Assembly (NCBI GenBank): GCA_028565635.1
Contig: JAOXYB010078943.1
Coordinates: forward strand, 9,162-23,263
Origin: Phoronis ovalis
Lineage: Eukaryota; Phoronida; Phoronidae
Direction of reading: 5' to 3'
Length of the DNA: 14,102 nt
Part shown: one piece after another, positions 1 through 10,447 of the stretch
How the letters are laid out: every line of letters begins with the position of its first letter
Position numbering within the stretch: the stretch's first letter is position 1
The notes under the pieces: model-generated
Databases searched by the model: none
Seen by the model: only the letters and a program-made list of their open reading frames with translations
Told to the model about the DNA's origin: nothing
Made by a program: the position numbers and the translations under genes

Positions 1-799
1 TTTTTATGCTTGCATCTGAGTGTACAAAATCTTGTCCATTTTGCAAAAAGGCCAACACTGCCGCAGATCATAATAGTCTCTCATTCTCATGTCTACAACT
101 CTACATGTAAACTCTTTCAATTTTATAAACTTACAACTATAAAGAATAGCCTTGATAAAAGGCAGTGCAATTTTCAATAAAAAAAACAAGACATTTCTAG
201 TGATTTCGAATTGCAGCACAATAAATCATGCAATAACTTCAAATCATCTGATGAGCCAAAGAGTTGAGTTAACATATACAATGTAGTAGAGTTGATAGAC
301 GAGCACTTTCTTGCCAGCAAAGACTGAACCAGGTACAAAGTGTTTACCATAAGTCAAGCTAAAGACCCAGCAAGAATACAATCTCTTCTAGTTAAGGAGT
401 TATGTTTTTAATAACTACACTCAAAGATTAGTCAATACCAATCAAAAGCAAAGACTACAGCTACTAGCAAAAACACCAGGTGACAAGAAAAACAGCATGC
501 TTTTAGTTGAAGTGAGACCACTAAAACATTAAGAAACTGGATCAGACAAATGGATCTTATATGACCCTCAAAAAAATTGGATTTGGTTTTATGCAAATGA
601 ACAAAACATTATTGATAGCCTTTTAACTTTTTCCAATTTCTTACTGTTTTAGTGACACTAAATGAAATACTCTAGAAAAACAATTACAATTCAATCTCTC
701 TTTCCAATAATAAGGAAAATGTATCCATATCATGAATAAATATATATAAGCAAGCAGGCAATATGCAAAGAGAGAAAAGAATTAGTATATAAATAAGCA
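1..799. other. AT-rich non-coding stretch
   Basis: No supported gene. A 71-codon minus-strand ORF (4-219) has no recognisable domain and low-complexity composition. A 27-nt segment near 645-671 has splice-like ends on the minus strand (acceptor TTTTTCTAG, donor GTAAGA), but it is too short to call. The best reading is intron or 3' sequence of the minus-strand gene. Confidence 0.5.
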
Positions 800-918
800 T
801 TAGAGCGCGTGATTTGAGATGTTAAGTAATTGGATCTGTTTCATGATTCGTACATCAAAGAAAACAAGACAACGTGAAAACCTGTCTTCGATAGTTTGTG
901 TTGCCATGGTAACCTGAT
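800..918 (-). other. Candidate 3'-terminal coding exon of the minus-strand gene
   Basis: A clean acceptor (TTATTATTTCCCTCCCAG) ends at 919 on the minus strand. One frame, entered with two bases of a split codon, stays open for 38 codons and begins QVTMATQTIEDRFSRC, with the stop at 802-800. Its entry phase fits the exit phase of the candidate exon at 2464-2534 (GAA G|AT). A poor donor-like GTTTTC lies within it, so it may instead be a short internal exon. The tail of the peptide is hydrophobic and less convincing than its start. No AATAAA is seen on the minus strand below 800, so a 3' end would lie outside the window. Confidence 0.22.
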
Positions 919-2463
919 CTGGGAGGGAAATAATAAGCACAAATATGAGATGCTGTGTCCACTAAGTAGCTAACAGAGATATATTTAGTACCAATGGACA
1001 CTGCTGAATGTTGAAATGAACAATACATTACTCAGAGATCAAATCGATATTTGTTTCCAACATCTCACAATTGTTAAATGTTTGGTTTTTGTAATCTGTA
1101 AGTTCCAAAAAAAGAGACTTATAAAGTGTGTCAGACTTGCAGTCAGACACACTTATTTACAAACAAACAAGATACAAATCTTGACTGTGTGAAATGATAT
1201 AATTTTCAGTAGCAGTGTCCCCCTTCACCTAAGTTAATCTAACATCTACAAAAATGCTACAATAATGCATTTTTCAGTCTACATTATATTACATTTAGTA
1301 TAACCAAAGCATGCACAAACTGGCTAAATGCATAAAACTGTATAATTCAACGCCTTAGGAATGTGCATCATGCTAATGTACAGTACCTTGTATTTCACTA
1401 AAACAAATCAATAGCCAAGCAGAGTGAGTGAAAATGTACAAAACATGCATAATTAACAGCTTGCTTTTAATCAATCAAGGTGTTATGACATCATGGGCAT
1501 TCACAACATCTGTGGTATTTTCTTCATATCAGAAACTGCATAATATACATTATTGTAAATGAAATGAACTGCTAACATTGTCATGTCAAAACACCCTCAA
1601 TTAATAAAATCAAGTTGTAGACTTGACAAGATGCCAATGCATTGGATATCAAATACAAGCTCTGAAGCGTGGAGGTATGTCTATTTTTATGCAAGGGATA
1701 TCATATTACGTTTTTACATTTACATATCACTGGAGGTGCATGATCTACCAATTCCTGAATGCATGGTGATCCTGAGACTTTCCATATAAGAGTACATTTT
1801 CAGTACAGGACAGATTATCCCTCCACTGACTATGAAATAAATGGCAAAGCACAACCATGAAATAAATAACCTGCTGATGAGCTAACAATGGGACAGGTGC
1901 TTGAAATATTAGGCAAACTAATGTGTGCATATATAAATACTGGCAGAACATGTTTATGATTTAACATGGAATGGTGATTCAGCAGTAACTAGACTGGATG
2001 AGATGTACACATGTGCTGCCAGGATGTTTTAACAACAAATTCCATAGGTGCACCTAGCTGTTATAGCAAACAAACAAACAAATTAATTTCGGGATGAAAA
2101 CCAAATTCTAACATAACGTCAGCTGATGTGCAAATTAAGATAGAAAAATCTGCTACCGTTAGTTTTGGTTTTCTAACATACTCTTATCTACTGGGTGCTG
2201 ACACTGCTACTGAAACAATATCATAGTTTTCAACAATGTCCATTAGCATGTCACCCTAATACACATAATAATACATTGAAAATTATCTGTCACTCTATTT
2301 GCAGTACTATTTAATGATCTGATAGTTCAGCTTGAACTAAATCATGCTTGATAGTTATGCTAGCATTTTAAAAACAAGACCATTATGAAGAGCTTTAATA
2401 AAACCAAATATTCACAAACCAATGTCTGTACGAAAACTGTTGACAAACAGATATGAAACCTAC
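919..2463. other. AT-rich non-coding stretch, probably intronic
   Basis: Apart from the hairpin at 1124-1154, nothing is supported. ORFs of 68 codons on each strand around 1583-1951 overlap one another and have no recognisable domain. A minus-strand acceptor-like site near 1836 precedes two different open frames, which shows how easily such frames arise here. Confidence 0.5.
1124..1154. repeat. 31-nt imperfect palindrome / hairpin
   Basis: Arms AAGTGTGTC (1124-1132) and GACACACTT (1146-1154) pair exactly. After an A-A mismatch, GACT pairs with AGTC around a three-base TGC loop. It is too short for a typical microRNA precursor and the flanks do not extend the stem. It may be a palindromic relic or chance. 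Confidence 0.6.
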
Positions 2464-2534
2464 CTTCGTTGTTTACACTCGTCATAGTTTGAACACCACT
2501 TCCACTCAGTGCCCCAGTTCGTTTTCGTATTATT
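2464..2534 (-). other. Candidate internal coding exon (71 nt) of the minus-strand gene
   Basis: Both ends look like splice sites on the minus strand: an acceptor with a good pyrimidine tract (GTTCTTCTGCTCCTAG) ending at 2535, and a donor GAAG|GTAGGT at 2463. The likely frame has one base, 23 codons, then one base, and reads IIRKRTGALSGSGVQ followed by TMTSVNNE. A second frame is also open; the third has a stop at once. The segment is less AT-rich than its flanks. A plus-strand ORF of 120 codons overlaps it (2453-2815) but has no recognisable domain. No family is recognised. Confidence 0.33.
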
Positions 2535-3426
2535 CTAGGAGCAGAAGAACTCTACAAAACAACAGGGTAAAATTGAGTCTAGTATTAACAGAGCCTAAAT
2601 CATTTTTTATCAAACTCCTAGACACCAAATTACGGAGACATGTGGAAAATTCCTTCCAACTAACAGCATATGTCTTGGACAGCATAGACTCCTCTTATAA
2701 TACCCACATACACAATCAGACAGGGTTTCTACCTGGGTTGCATGTAGCTGCAGTAACAAGGTTGCATGCTGTTAGACACCTTATTTACATCAATATCTAT
2801 AATTTGGAGATCTAAACTTCAATATTCACATAAAGAAGTACATGTCTTTGGAATAATGTAAACCTACTTGCCATATATCAGCAAACACTGATCTATGAAC
2901 ACTACTAAGCAGCTTATTAGATGGGCATATAGAAAAATCAAATGGATTTTGTAATCGGTAATCCCAAGTTCCAGGCTTAAAACAAATTTTTTTTATCAGT
3001 TTAAAAATCTCAGCACATTCCCGTTGAAGATGTGTCTAAAACTATTCAGAAACAGCCAGGTGCAGCTATAATATATCTATGTCTTTAAATACCTGAGGGA
3101 ACATTGCTGTATGTACAGAGCAAATATTATGTACTTTCAAAGGGAAAAATGTTTAAATAATAACATGCAAAAGCAGCAAAAACAAACTAAAGAGGCTAGC
3201 CGGCTATACACAAAATAATATTAACCATGCAGAATATAATTGTTTGCTAAATTGATTAACAGAGAAATTCAGTTGATAAACTTGCTGCTAAAACATGTAA
3301 TTAGTACTTAGTGAGCTACAAAAGTCACATCTATTATCCAATGTGTACCTTAATATTAACCTTTTAAAGATACAAAAAATATGAAATAGAACATATGAAA
3401 TCCCAGTTACCTTTCAGTTGTATCTA
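2535..3426. other. AT-rich non-coding stretch, probably intronic
   Basis: Nothing recognisable beyond the tail of an uncharacterised plus-strand ORF that ends at 2815. There are no tandem or inverted repeats of note. Confidence 0.45.
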
Positions 3427-3510
3427 AAATATTTTCCTTACCCCTCGTTAGTATGTTTTATGAAGTGAAATATTTTCCTTACCCCTCGTTAGTATGTTTT
3501 ATGAAGTGAA
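3427..3510. repeat. Exact 41-bp tandem duplication (2.05 copies)
   Basis: The 41-bp unit starting AAATATTTTCCTTACCCCTC occurs at 3427-3467 and again, without a mismatch, at 3468-3508; two more bases of a third copy follow. Perfect identity suggests a recent duplication by slippage or unequal exchange, or an assembly error. Each unit carries a minus-strand GGTAAG donor-like word and a TACTAAC branch-like word, but no exon is evident. Confidence 0.95.
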
Positions 3511-4583
3511 TTTGGTAAGCAAATTAGACATCATTTTACTATTAGCTTAAAATGTCCCAAGCCCAGAAATGCAAATACTAAACTTGTATGAAACATACCA
3601 TAAAAGTCTGATTATTGCGTACGCGTACAAAGAAAAGTAAAAATAGTCTAGTACTGTCCTTATGCACAAAATTAATGTAAAATTAAAGCTGTACTGTTTT
3701 TTTAACTAATCAGACATGTGAAACCTGAGAAGACAGCCATAAACTCAATAAATCATTTTAAAATAAAGATCGATAATACACACTATATTAATAAAGTCTC
3801 ATATAGCTACCAGTTACAACATTTTAAAAGTACAAATAAATAAGGAAAAAAGGGTTTCTAGGTTATGACATTACAACAATTTTACATTCCAAAAAAATAA
3901 AGACAATGTGACCTGGCTGCTTGTTCAAAAGGCACAAAAACACTAGCTGAATCATATAAAAACTAGGTACTTCACAAATAATAGTAGTTCATAATGTATT
4001 ACCATATTCTTCACCACCATATTTTGTTTGAACAAAGAAGCGAGGCCATTGCACAGGTTCAACAAACAAACAGAACAAAAGGATCAATACGAACTAATGC
4101 AACTAACAGACTGGATAACCACTAGTTTCACAGACTTCCACTTGACAGATGGTACAGTTACTTAATGCAATAATTACAAGTTAGCACAGCATACCTTCAT
4201 GCTAAATTATAACCTTAAGGTAGCTTCATATCTCTCTGGGTTCTCTACAAAGGTGTTTCAGTTCACATTCTATTTTCTTTAAAGATGGTCAGCCATATGA
4301 CATTTTTTATATTTTTGTCTTTCACAACTTTAGACTAGCACCGGTGTCTGTTTTATTTGTATCTGTGGTGACATTGCAGAATCCACACGTATGAGAAAGA
4401 AATATTAGTTCAACATTTATCACTCCTCTCACACTACAAGACTTTCTTCCAAATCACTCAATATCTTAGTAGATTTGTTTCCTTTTAGAGCGAGCATATT
4501 GATTACACTATTCAAATAGGGATTACAGGATATGAAGAAAATTGATCAGACAATGTATCAAGTGGAACTACAGAATAGTTAGT
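3511..4583. other. AT-rich non-coding stretch
   Basis: No gene is supported. It includes a lone 10-bp palindrome GTACGCGTAC (3619-3628) and a minus-strand AATAAA at 4357-4352 that could serve the candidate exon at 4584-4672. A 31-nt minus-strand segment (4214-4244, reading NPERYEATL) lies between a fair acceptor and a poor donor; it is too weak to call alone. Confidence 0.45.
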
Positions 4584-4672
4584 TCAAAAGGTACGAGAGT
4601 CGCTTTTCTCACTTATTTTAGGTACAGATTGATTGAAAGGCACCCAGGAATCTTCCTCTTGCTTTGTGGGAA
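4584..4672 (-). other. Candidate coding exon, possibly 3'-terminal, of the minus-strand gene
   Basis: A long pyrimidine-rich tract followed by AATCAG on the minus strand marks an acceptor ending at 4673. The open frame, entered with two bases of a split codon, reads PTKQEEDSWVPFNQSVPKIS and ends at TGA (4586-4584). Its acidic, Pro/Ser-rich composition is more protein-like than the surroundings. A possible internal donor, AATAA|GTGAGA at 4612, would instead make a 60-nt internal exon (4613-4672) ending in phase 1. If it is terminal, AATAAA at 4357-4352 could be its polyadenylation signal. No family is recognised. Short open frames behind good acceptors also occur by chance here. Confidence 0.3.
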
Positions 4673-7600
4673 CTGATTGTAACAAAAATAAGACAAAAAG
4701 TCTATGTTAAACTGATTATTCAAACTTCATAAAAATATTATGATAGTTCCACAATTATAAAACTTTCTTAGCAAATAAAAAACAGAATCAGACAAAAAGT
4801 CTTCAAGACAAAATGAGTAATGCTGAAATGTCATAAACTTGCTGCAATTACAAAAAAGTTACTTAATGCTAGAAGGAAGATAAAAAATTAAAACCTCAAC
4901 TGATGTTGGTAGTATCAGTTCACAAGGCTGTCTCAAACTCCACATTATTTTCAGGTTGGTTAGCACGATGACAGACTTCATACATCCAGTTGTAACCTTT
5001 ACATACTGTCTCCTACCACATGAAATATTCTTGACATGAAAGTTAAATGATTCTCGATCACTACCGTTAAAATATTTATAACAAAGAATTTTTAATTTAG
5101 ACTTATCAAATATTGACATCTATTTCCTTAACATAAATTCTTAAGCAAACAAGCAGACTTTTTCAAGCATTGTTTTTTCAGAAGACTCACACAAGTGGGA
5201 TATCTCAACTGGTAATAAAGTTGTAAATTTTTAATATCTTCCTATATAAATAATCCTGTTATTAATCTCCATGATATTCTGAAATTTCGCACTGTGGACA
5301 CAATCCAATGGAAAACAGGCTTACTAATGTTGCAATAGTATTGCTTTTTTTGCAATTAATTTAAACAACAATCTAACTAGTCGGAGAGCGACTGCTTACT
5401 GGAGAATTATTAGATTGCTTTGGACATATTCGGGTGCTCACAAGGAAAATAGTTAACATCATCCGTGCTTCGTAACTGTATTGTCAAGAGGAGTATTCTC
5501 CTATACTGCCAGGAAAATGTGCTGATGTCAAACCAACATATTTACAATGCTGCAGTGAGTTGATTAAATTAATGTATCTGATCTTAAAGTACATTTTTTT
5601 CTATTAAAAAAATCACCTACATAACTTGGAAATATATGGAATTTGCTATTTTGTTGCAGGACGGAGAAAAATTATTAGCCGAATTTAAGTTTTTCCCAAC
5701 AAAATTAAAAGGGAATATGTTATGCTATATCACAAAGCCTAACAGAGGGGTTGGCATTAATACCTAGAACACAACAGAAAGCCTTGCTACAAAACAGGAA
5801 CACATTCACAAATGTCAAGACCTTTCAGTCCAGCTGGCTAAACAATCACAGCTCTTTATCAACATTTCTTTTACAAATGAAATCCTAAGGAACAGTGCCA
5901 AACTAAACTGCAACAAAAAAAATGTAGGTACATTTTAGTGTAGAAACTATATTAGAATTTTTTGTTTTTGAGATGTAAAATAGCAGAATTACAATTTTTA
6001 CAGCAATGAAGAAACATCATCATTACCTTTTTGAAATAATACACTGAAATTTTATTGATAACCTCTATTTATTATCCTAAAATGCTACAATTCCCATAAG
6101 GCACTTGTTTCATTTTGCTCATAAATAATATACGACATTTAATGAATATCAAATGTTATTCAGTAATTCATACAGTAACTAAATTAATACACAACATCAT
6201 ATTGATACTAAATATATGTAGATGTTATAAAATCCCCATAAATAGCAAAGTAATAAGCCCCCAACACTTACACTACAAGTCATTCATCAGTATGTAAAGT
6301 TCTCTACAAAAGTTGGCACTTAAAATCGCCAAAGTTACAGATATCAGCAGAGCATGTTGTAGGTAATTTATACATCAGTCCCATATTAAAGTTTACAAAG
6401 AGGCTCTAGCACCTGGTTGATATTTAGTGAGGTGTATTGAGTGACAGTAAGTATGCTACTAGCAGTACAGGTATGTAGTTAGTTATTACTGGCAGCTGTC
6501 CCCTTTAATATATGCATATCTTTATTATGCTAATAGTTAGCATAACATAATTTACCTTATGACGGTATCAGTGAAATGAGACTATTCAAACAGGAGTAAA
6601 ATGGTATTACATATTTCTGACATGTTTTTTTGAAACAGTCAATGATTTTTAACAGCACCAACTCACAGGAATCATCAAGCATAATAATTTTAATAATATC
6701 AACATACATTTTGTATATACTTAATCATATATTCATTATCTTCGATAATCAATGCCAATGCATTCAGAAATATGGCCATTCTGATGAGATTTTACCATTT
6801 AGTATCTACAGACAGAATTTTTGAGTTGAATTAAATATTTCTACTGAAAGGGTCTTGTAGGTCCAGCCAACCCCCCCCCTCCCCCGTCTCAAGGTATGGA
6901 AGTAATATCTCGGAGTCAGAAGCCTTATCTGTTTCTAATGTTATGGGATTTGCCTGTGGAGTTGCCAAGTTACCCTCTCATTAGATATTGCAATGACATT
7001 TTCATTAGGAATGTGAATATGGATTTTTTGTTGTGTATGCATGGTTAAGCTTCAGTTTATAAAACAATGGAGTGCTTCTGTGCCATTCAGGAAGCAACAT
7101 TCTAACCTGGCCTCCCCTATTCAATAGATTTGCAGACTCCTGATCATTATGGTATTAGACAATATAGGGATTATGTGATTTCACTGTGCACAGACTAATT
7201 GATCAGAAGCAATATGCCTCATCAGCTAGCATCATGGATAACATGCATCAAAAATAGCTACATAATCTTACTATCTACAAAATAATACATACAAAGCTAC
7301 AGATAATCTAGAAACTTAACAATGAGAGATCTATGTTATCTTGATGTCAAGCCAGTCAGAATGACAATAAAGGACATAAGCCAGCCCTTGTGGTATTCCG
7401 TAATACTGCCCCCGCAGACAAAATCAGTTTGGAAATAAGTAGTTGTTTCATCTTTTTAAATTACTTGTTTATACAAAAAAGATAATAGATAAATTGTTGC
7501 AGCATTAAGATTTTCAGTTCATAAATTCCACAAGGACTAGCAAATAATCACATTAATTATCATAGCAATATGCAACAAAAAGATCATCACTACGTCCAAA

Positions 7601-7826
7601 CTAAAAGTACCTCTCACATCTTTACACCATCACCCATACTGATCAATACATGTGTACGAATTTTTTAAAGTAATTCAAAGGCATTAATTATTCTGCTAAA
7701 TATTTAAATAACATTATCAATATGTATGGATGCCAAAATTAAGCATATATTTACATAATTATTGTTTGTAATAGACTATTGCATACTTAGCTGCCAAAGA
7801 AGTCAATGTTTAGACTTGATAGCACA
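4673..7826. other. Long AT-rich stretch, probably intronic
   Basis: The longest ORFs here (60-86 codons) are AT-driven and have no recognisable domains. Several isolated splice-like signals occur on both strands: minus-strand acceptors near 5510 and 5912, a possible 18-nt minus-strand microexon near 5188-5205, and a plus-strand acceptor at 5659 followed by 35 open codons. None has enough support. A C9-T-C5 tract lies at 6871-6885. The stretch is compatible with a large intron of the minus-strand gene. Confidence 0.45.
6871..6885. repeat. C-rich tract (C9 T C5)
   Basis: A pure pyrimidine run, G-rich on the minus strand, stands out from AT-rich surroundings. It has too few separated G-runs for a standard intramolecular four-tract quadruplex. 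Confidence 0.9.
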
Positions 7827-8370
7827 CCTTTGTTTATTAAGCAGAACCTTCATTCAACCCAAATGACAATGCAAGCTTTCTTAGTAGTTATTAATCCAGT
7901 TATCTGCTGACAAAATTCAATGTTCTTTCAAGCATATAATGAAGGTTCTGTGCTTCACCTTTATCAGTCAACTATGCTATGCCTATGACAACATGCAAGA
8001 AGTCTTCAACCAAAGCAAGCATGCTCAATGATGATACTTTTCAGCATACAATGCAACAGGGAAGCATACACCAATGTGTAGACTACTATTACTCCCCTCA
8101 AAGTGTGAAGTTTTTAACAAAATAATATGCTGCAGCAGGGCTGCCTAACAACAACCGATTAGGTAAAAATAAATTGTTTTTCAATTCACCCAATTCATTG
8201 GACATGCGCCACTAGTTTGTCTCACAAGCACAATTTACTAGTTGAGCGTGGACCTTCATTCATTAAGCAGGATCTTCATTCATTGAGAGTGAATCTTGGA
8301 CCCACATGCACCAACATGTTGGATGAAAGATGAAAACGCAACGAATGAAGGTTCTGCTTAATTAACAAGG
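7827..8370. mobile_element. Putative non-autonomous fold-back / MITE-like element
   Basis: A 29-bp left end (7827-7855, core ATTAAGCAGAACCTTCATTC) recurs inverted at 8343-8370 with about one indel and one mismatch. Related words occur inside: inverted at 7938-7955 (AATGAAGGTTCTGTGCTT), and direct at 8252-8260 and 8263-8280. A perfect 12-bp palindrome CCAACATGTTGG lies at 8311-8322. There is no transposase ORF. No clear target-site duplication is visible beside the ends, so the true boundaries are uncertain. Long inverted ends with subterminal copies are typical of non-autonomous DNA transposons; the superfamily is not identified. Confidence 0.55.
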
Positions 8371-9518
8371 CAACGTTTAACAAACTTGGTCAGTGCTTCT
8401 AGTAAACTGCGCTTGCGATATGCGTCTGATAAATTGAATAATGATTTTATGTCCTAAGCGGTGGATGTTTGGTAACCCCGATAATCAAATTTGACACTTT
8501 AGTAATTTCTAAATGAGTCAGGGAAGTTTGTTTTTTGTTGAAGAACTTTTTCTTAGCAGTTTTTAACATTTATTGGGACCAAGACCTATGGCAGTTCCTT
8601 GTCTACCATAGTGTGGTCAAGTATCCAGGACTACAAGAATACAGGTAACAAACAATTGGAAAAAAATACTGTTAGGCAGTTTTATACAGTACAGTTGAGC
8701 AACATTACATAATTTCCTGTAAAATACAATTTATACATACATACATATAAATGTATACGTATAAAAAGAAAAATAAACAAAACATATCTGCATAAAAATA
8801 TATTTAAAACTGTAAGGTAAGCTGGGCATTATAGTAAGTAAATCATCTGGGTTGGTGCTTCACAAACATAAAACTTCTAACGTAGTAGAGATGCAGTGAT
8901 AAGAGCTTAACAAACTGTGCTACCTTCAGGGTTCAAAGAGCATTTATTAGTAATGAAGACATTAAGCTAGAAATTTGTTATCACATCTTACAAAGAAAAT
9001 TAATTTGATTGGATTCAAGGGGTATTCTAGTTAATAACATGCAAGCAAAGAAACCATAAAATGCAAAAACGTGCAGTTCTTCCTGGTCCATGACAAGGGC
9101 TTTCTTTGAAAAAAATTACAGCTTTTTGAATTAAAAAAGGAATCCCATTATAATATAGACTTATCCTGGCTAATAATATTTATTATAATAACATGACTAA
9201 ATTCATGGACCAGGACTAATGTGAAAGCATGCAGTTTAATAGTACAAAGCAACATTAACTCATATAAAGCCATACCATTGTGTCCTGGCTTAAAACACCA
9301 TACACTGTTGTAATAATAAAGAACAAAATTTTGTACATGACTATAAATGTTATATACATTTACAATTACTTAAGATTGACAATAGTAGGTTTAATAATTT
9401 TCTGCAGTGTAAACAACAAAAATTTAAGAATTATGTTCTTAATAAATGTTTGTTTAATGGTGTTTAAAAATGTAATATTATAAATGAAATTGCCTACATA
9501 AGGGAAGGTTCTACTTAC
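8371..9518. other. AT-rich stretch, probably first coding intron of the minus-strand gene
   Basis: It follows the donor of the 9519-9726 exon. It contains a perfect 13-bp inverted repeat (9081-9093 and 9203-9215) and a TATACATACATACATATA-type simple stretch near 8733-8750. A 112-nt minus-strand segment (8992-9103) with splice-like ends encodes 37 open codons, but its composition is doubtful and one end overlaps the inverted repeat, so it is not called. Confidence 0.4.
9081..9215. repeat. 13-bp perfect inverted repeat, 109-bp spacer
   Basis: TCCTGGTCCATGA at 9081-9093 is the exact reverse complement of 9203-9215. The AT-rich spacer includes a smaller TTATAATA / TATTATAA pair. The arms do not extend further. 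It could be a small fold-back relic or chance. Confidence 0.6.
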
Positions 9519-9726
9519 CTTTTTCACTGAATCAGCATTTGCTTTGTCAGCATCACCCGCAGGACTGGTTTCACAGATTGGTAGTGGTATTTCAGCTGCA
9601 TCCATCACGATAGGGAAATTGCCTCTATTTCAACTTTTGTCTCGCCTGCTGTTTTTTCTCAATATAATGATGAACTCTATATCACTCAGACACACTTCTT
9701 CCTTGTTTCCGTTGGATAATTATTAG
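9519..9726 (-). other. 5' exon (5'UTR plus first 29 codons) of a minus-strand gene of unknown function
   Basis: On the minus strand a strong acceptor (TATCTCTTCTTTCCAG) ends at 9727, and the exon then runs to a consensus donor AAG|GTAAGT just below 9519. The first ATG in its frame is at 9605-9603, preceded in frame by a stop (TGA), so it is a natural start. It encodes 29 codons ending in phase 0: MDAAEIPLPICETSP, then an Ala/Asp/Lys-rich stretch ending SVKK. The peptide is acidic and hydrophilic, unlike the Phe/Ile/Lys/Asn-rich chance translations around it. It has no signal peptide or known motif and I do not recognise the family. The acceptor implies an upstream non-coding exon, for which donor-like GTAAGC at 10327-10322 is a candidate, placing the transcription start near the GT31 promoter. 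The rest of the gene must lie below 9519; only weak exon candidates were found. Confidence 0.6.
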
Positions 9727-10447
9727 CTGGAAAGAAGAGATAGTGTTGTAATCAAACGGTTAACCTTAATTACACCTTGTACATTTGAAATCCCAAGGTG
9801 TTCACTGTTATCTATGTATATTTTGTCTTTCTTTTTGTTTGCCGTTGTGGCGTTTGCCTAAAGTTCACTCTGGTCTCTGCAGCCTCGAGTGGTGTTTCGT
9901 ACTTTTATTCACACGCTTACAACGCATGCAGAAGTGTACACCTGATAAAAGTTTTATTTAAAAATATTAATGAAATATACAAAAAACAAAATACATACCA
10001 GTTTTGTGCACTAATAATGAAACTGATAACAAAGTTTTTTGTTGGTTTCCAAAGCGCAGCCTCCCTTGATCTGGTTTCCATCTTGGCTAGGCAGCAAATT
10101 TATTACTGCAATGTCATTGGTTCTTTAATTATTCTCATCTGAGCCTATTTATTGGTTACACAATAAAATTTAAAACAATTATTTTAAATAACAAACCTCC
10201 AATACATTAATGATTTAACTTAAATGACAAATTTTATTGTTAAATGCGAAAGCAATAGCTCAGTTCAACTGTTTGAATTTAAGAAAAGTACCTTTAACAG
10301 AGTCTTGATTTCTGGCTCGTCGCTTACGACTTCATTTTTTAACGCCAGGTGGCGCTTCTGGTTTCTCTCTAATGATGGAGTCCGGACCCGGTCGGCGATA
10401 CGTTCAAATTGTGTATTTCAATAAACAAGATTACCACGGGAGTACAC
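9727..10447. promoter_or_regulatory. Intergenic interval between divergent genes; probable promoter region
   Basis: It lies between the minus-strand 5' exon and the plus-strand GT31 start. No TATA box stands out. The part nearest the GT31 start (about 10310-10400) is less AT-rich and CpG-containing, as promoters often are. Minus-strand donor-like words (GTAAGC at 10327-10322, AAAG|GTACTT near 10287) could end a non-coding first exon of the minus-strand gene. A 114-codon plus-strand frame (9798-10142) lacks an ATG at its start and shows no domain. Confidence 0.45.
10342..10356 (+). promoter_or_regulatory. CTCF-like motif
   Basis: CAGGTGGCGCT (10346-10356) matches every position of the 11-base core YAGRKGGCRSY of the bilaterian CTCF consensus. 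The four preceding bases match at two of four positions. It also contains CAGGTG, a Snail/ZEB-type E-box. It lies about 90 bases before the GT31 ATG, between two divergent genes, a typical place for such a site. Motif match only; occupancy is unknown. Confidence 0.35.

Noticed and set aside
1745-1951. 68-codon minus-strand ORF with an acceptor-like site near 1836
   Set aside because: Two different frames behind the same acceptor are open, with no donor or recognisable domain; consistent with chance.
2453-2815. 120-codon ORF on the plus strand
   Set aside because: No recognisable domain or start context; the segment at its left end is better explained as a minus-strand exon, and the rest resembles chance AT-rich translation. 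Not excluded outright.
4920-5011. Minus-strand segment reading GYNWMYEVCHRANQP in one frame
   Set aside because: The upstream acceptor has a poor pyrimidine tract, no good donor follows before the stop, and an 86-codon frame in another phase overlaps, so there is nothing to choose between them.
6871-6885. Possible G-quadruplex on the minus strand
   Set aside because: Only two G-runs, of 5 and 9; they cannot supply four G3 tracts with loops in one molecule.
8992-9103. Minus-strand exon candidate of 112 nt, 37 codons, phase-compatible with the 5' exon and with 4584-4672
   Set aside because: The acceptor is only fair, the peptide is largely hydrophobic AT-driven sequence, and one end lies in a 13-bp inverted repeat. 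RNA evidence would be needed.
9798-10142. 114-codon plus-strand ORF upstream of the GT31 gene
   Set aside because: It begins at GTG rather than ATG, shows no domain, and lies in the likely promoter interval.
10409-10447. N-terminal extension of the GT31 frame by 13 codons
   Set aside because: The extension begins at TTG and has no ATG; the first ATG is at 10448 and leads directly into a basic tail and membrane anchor.
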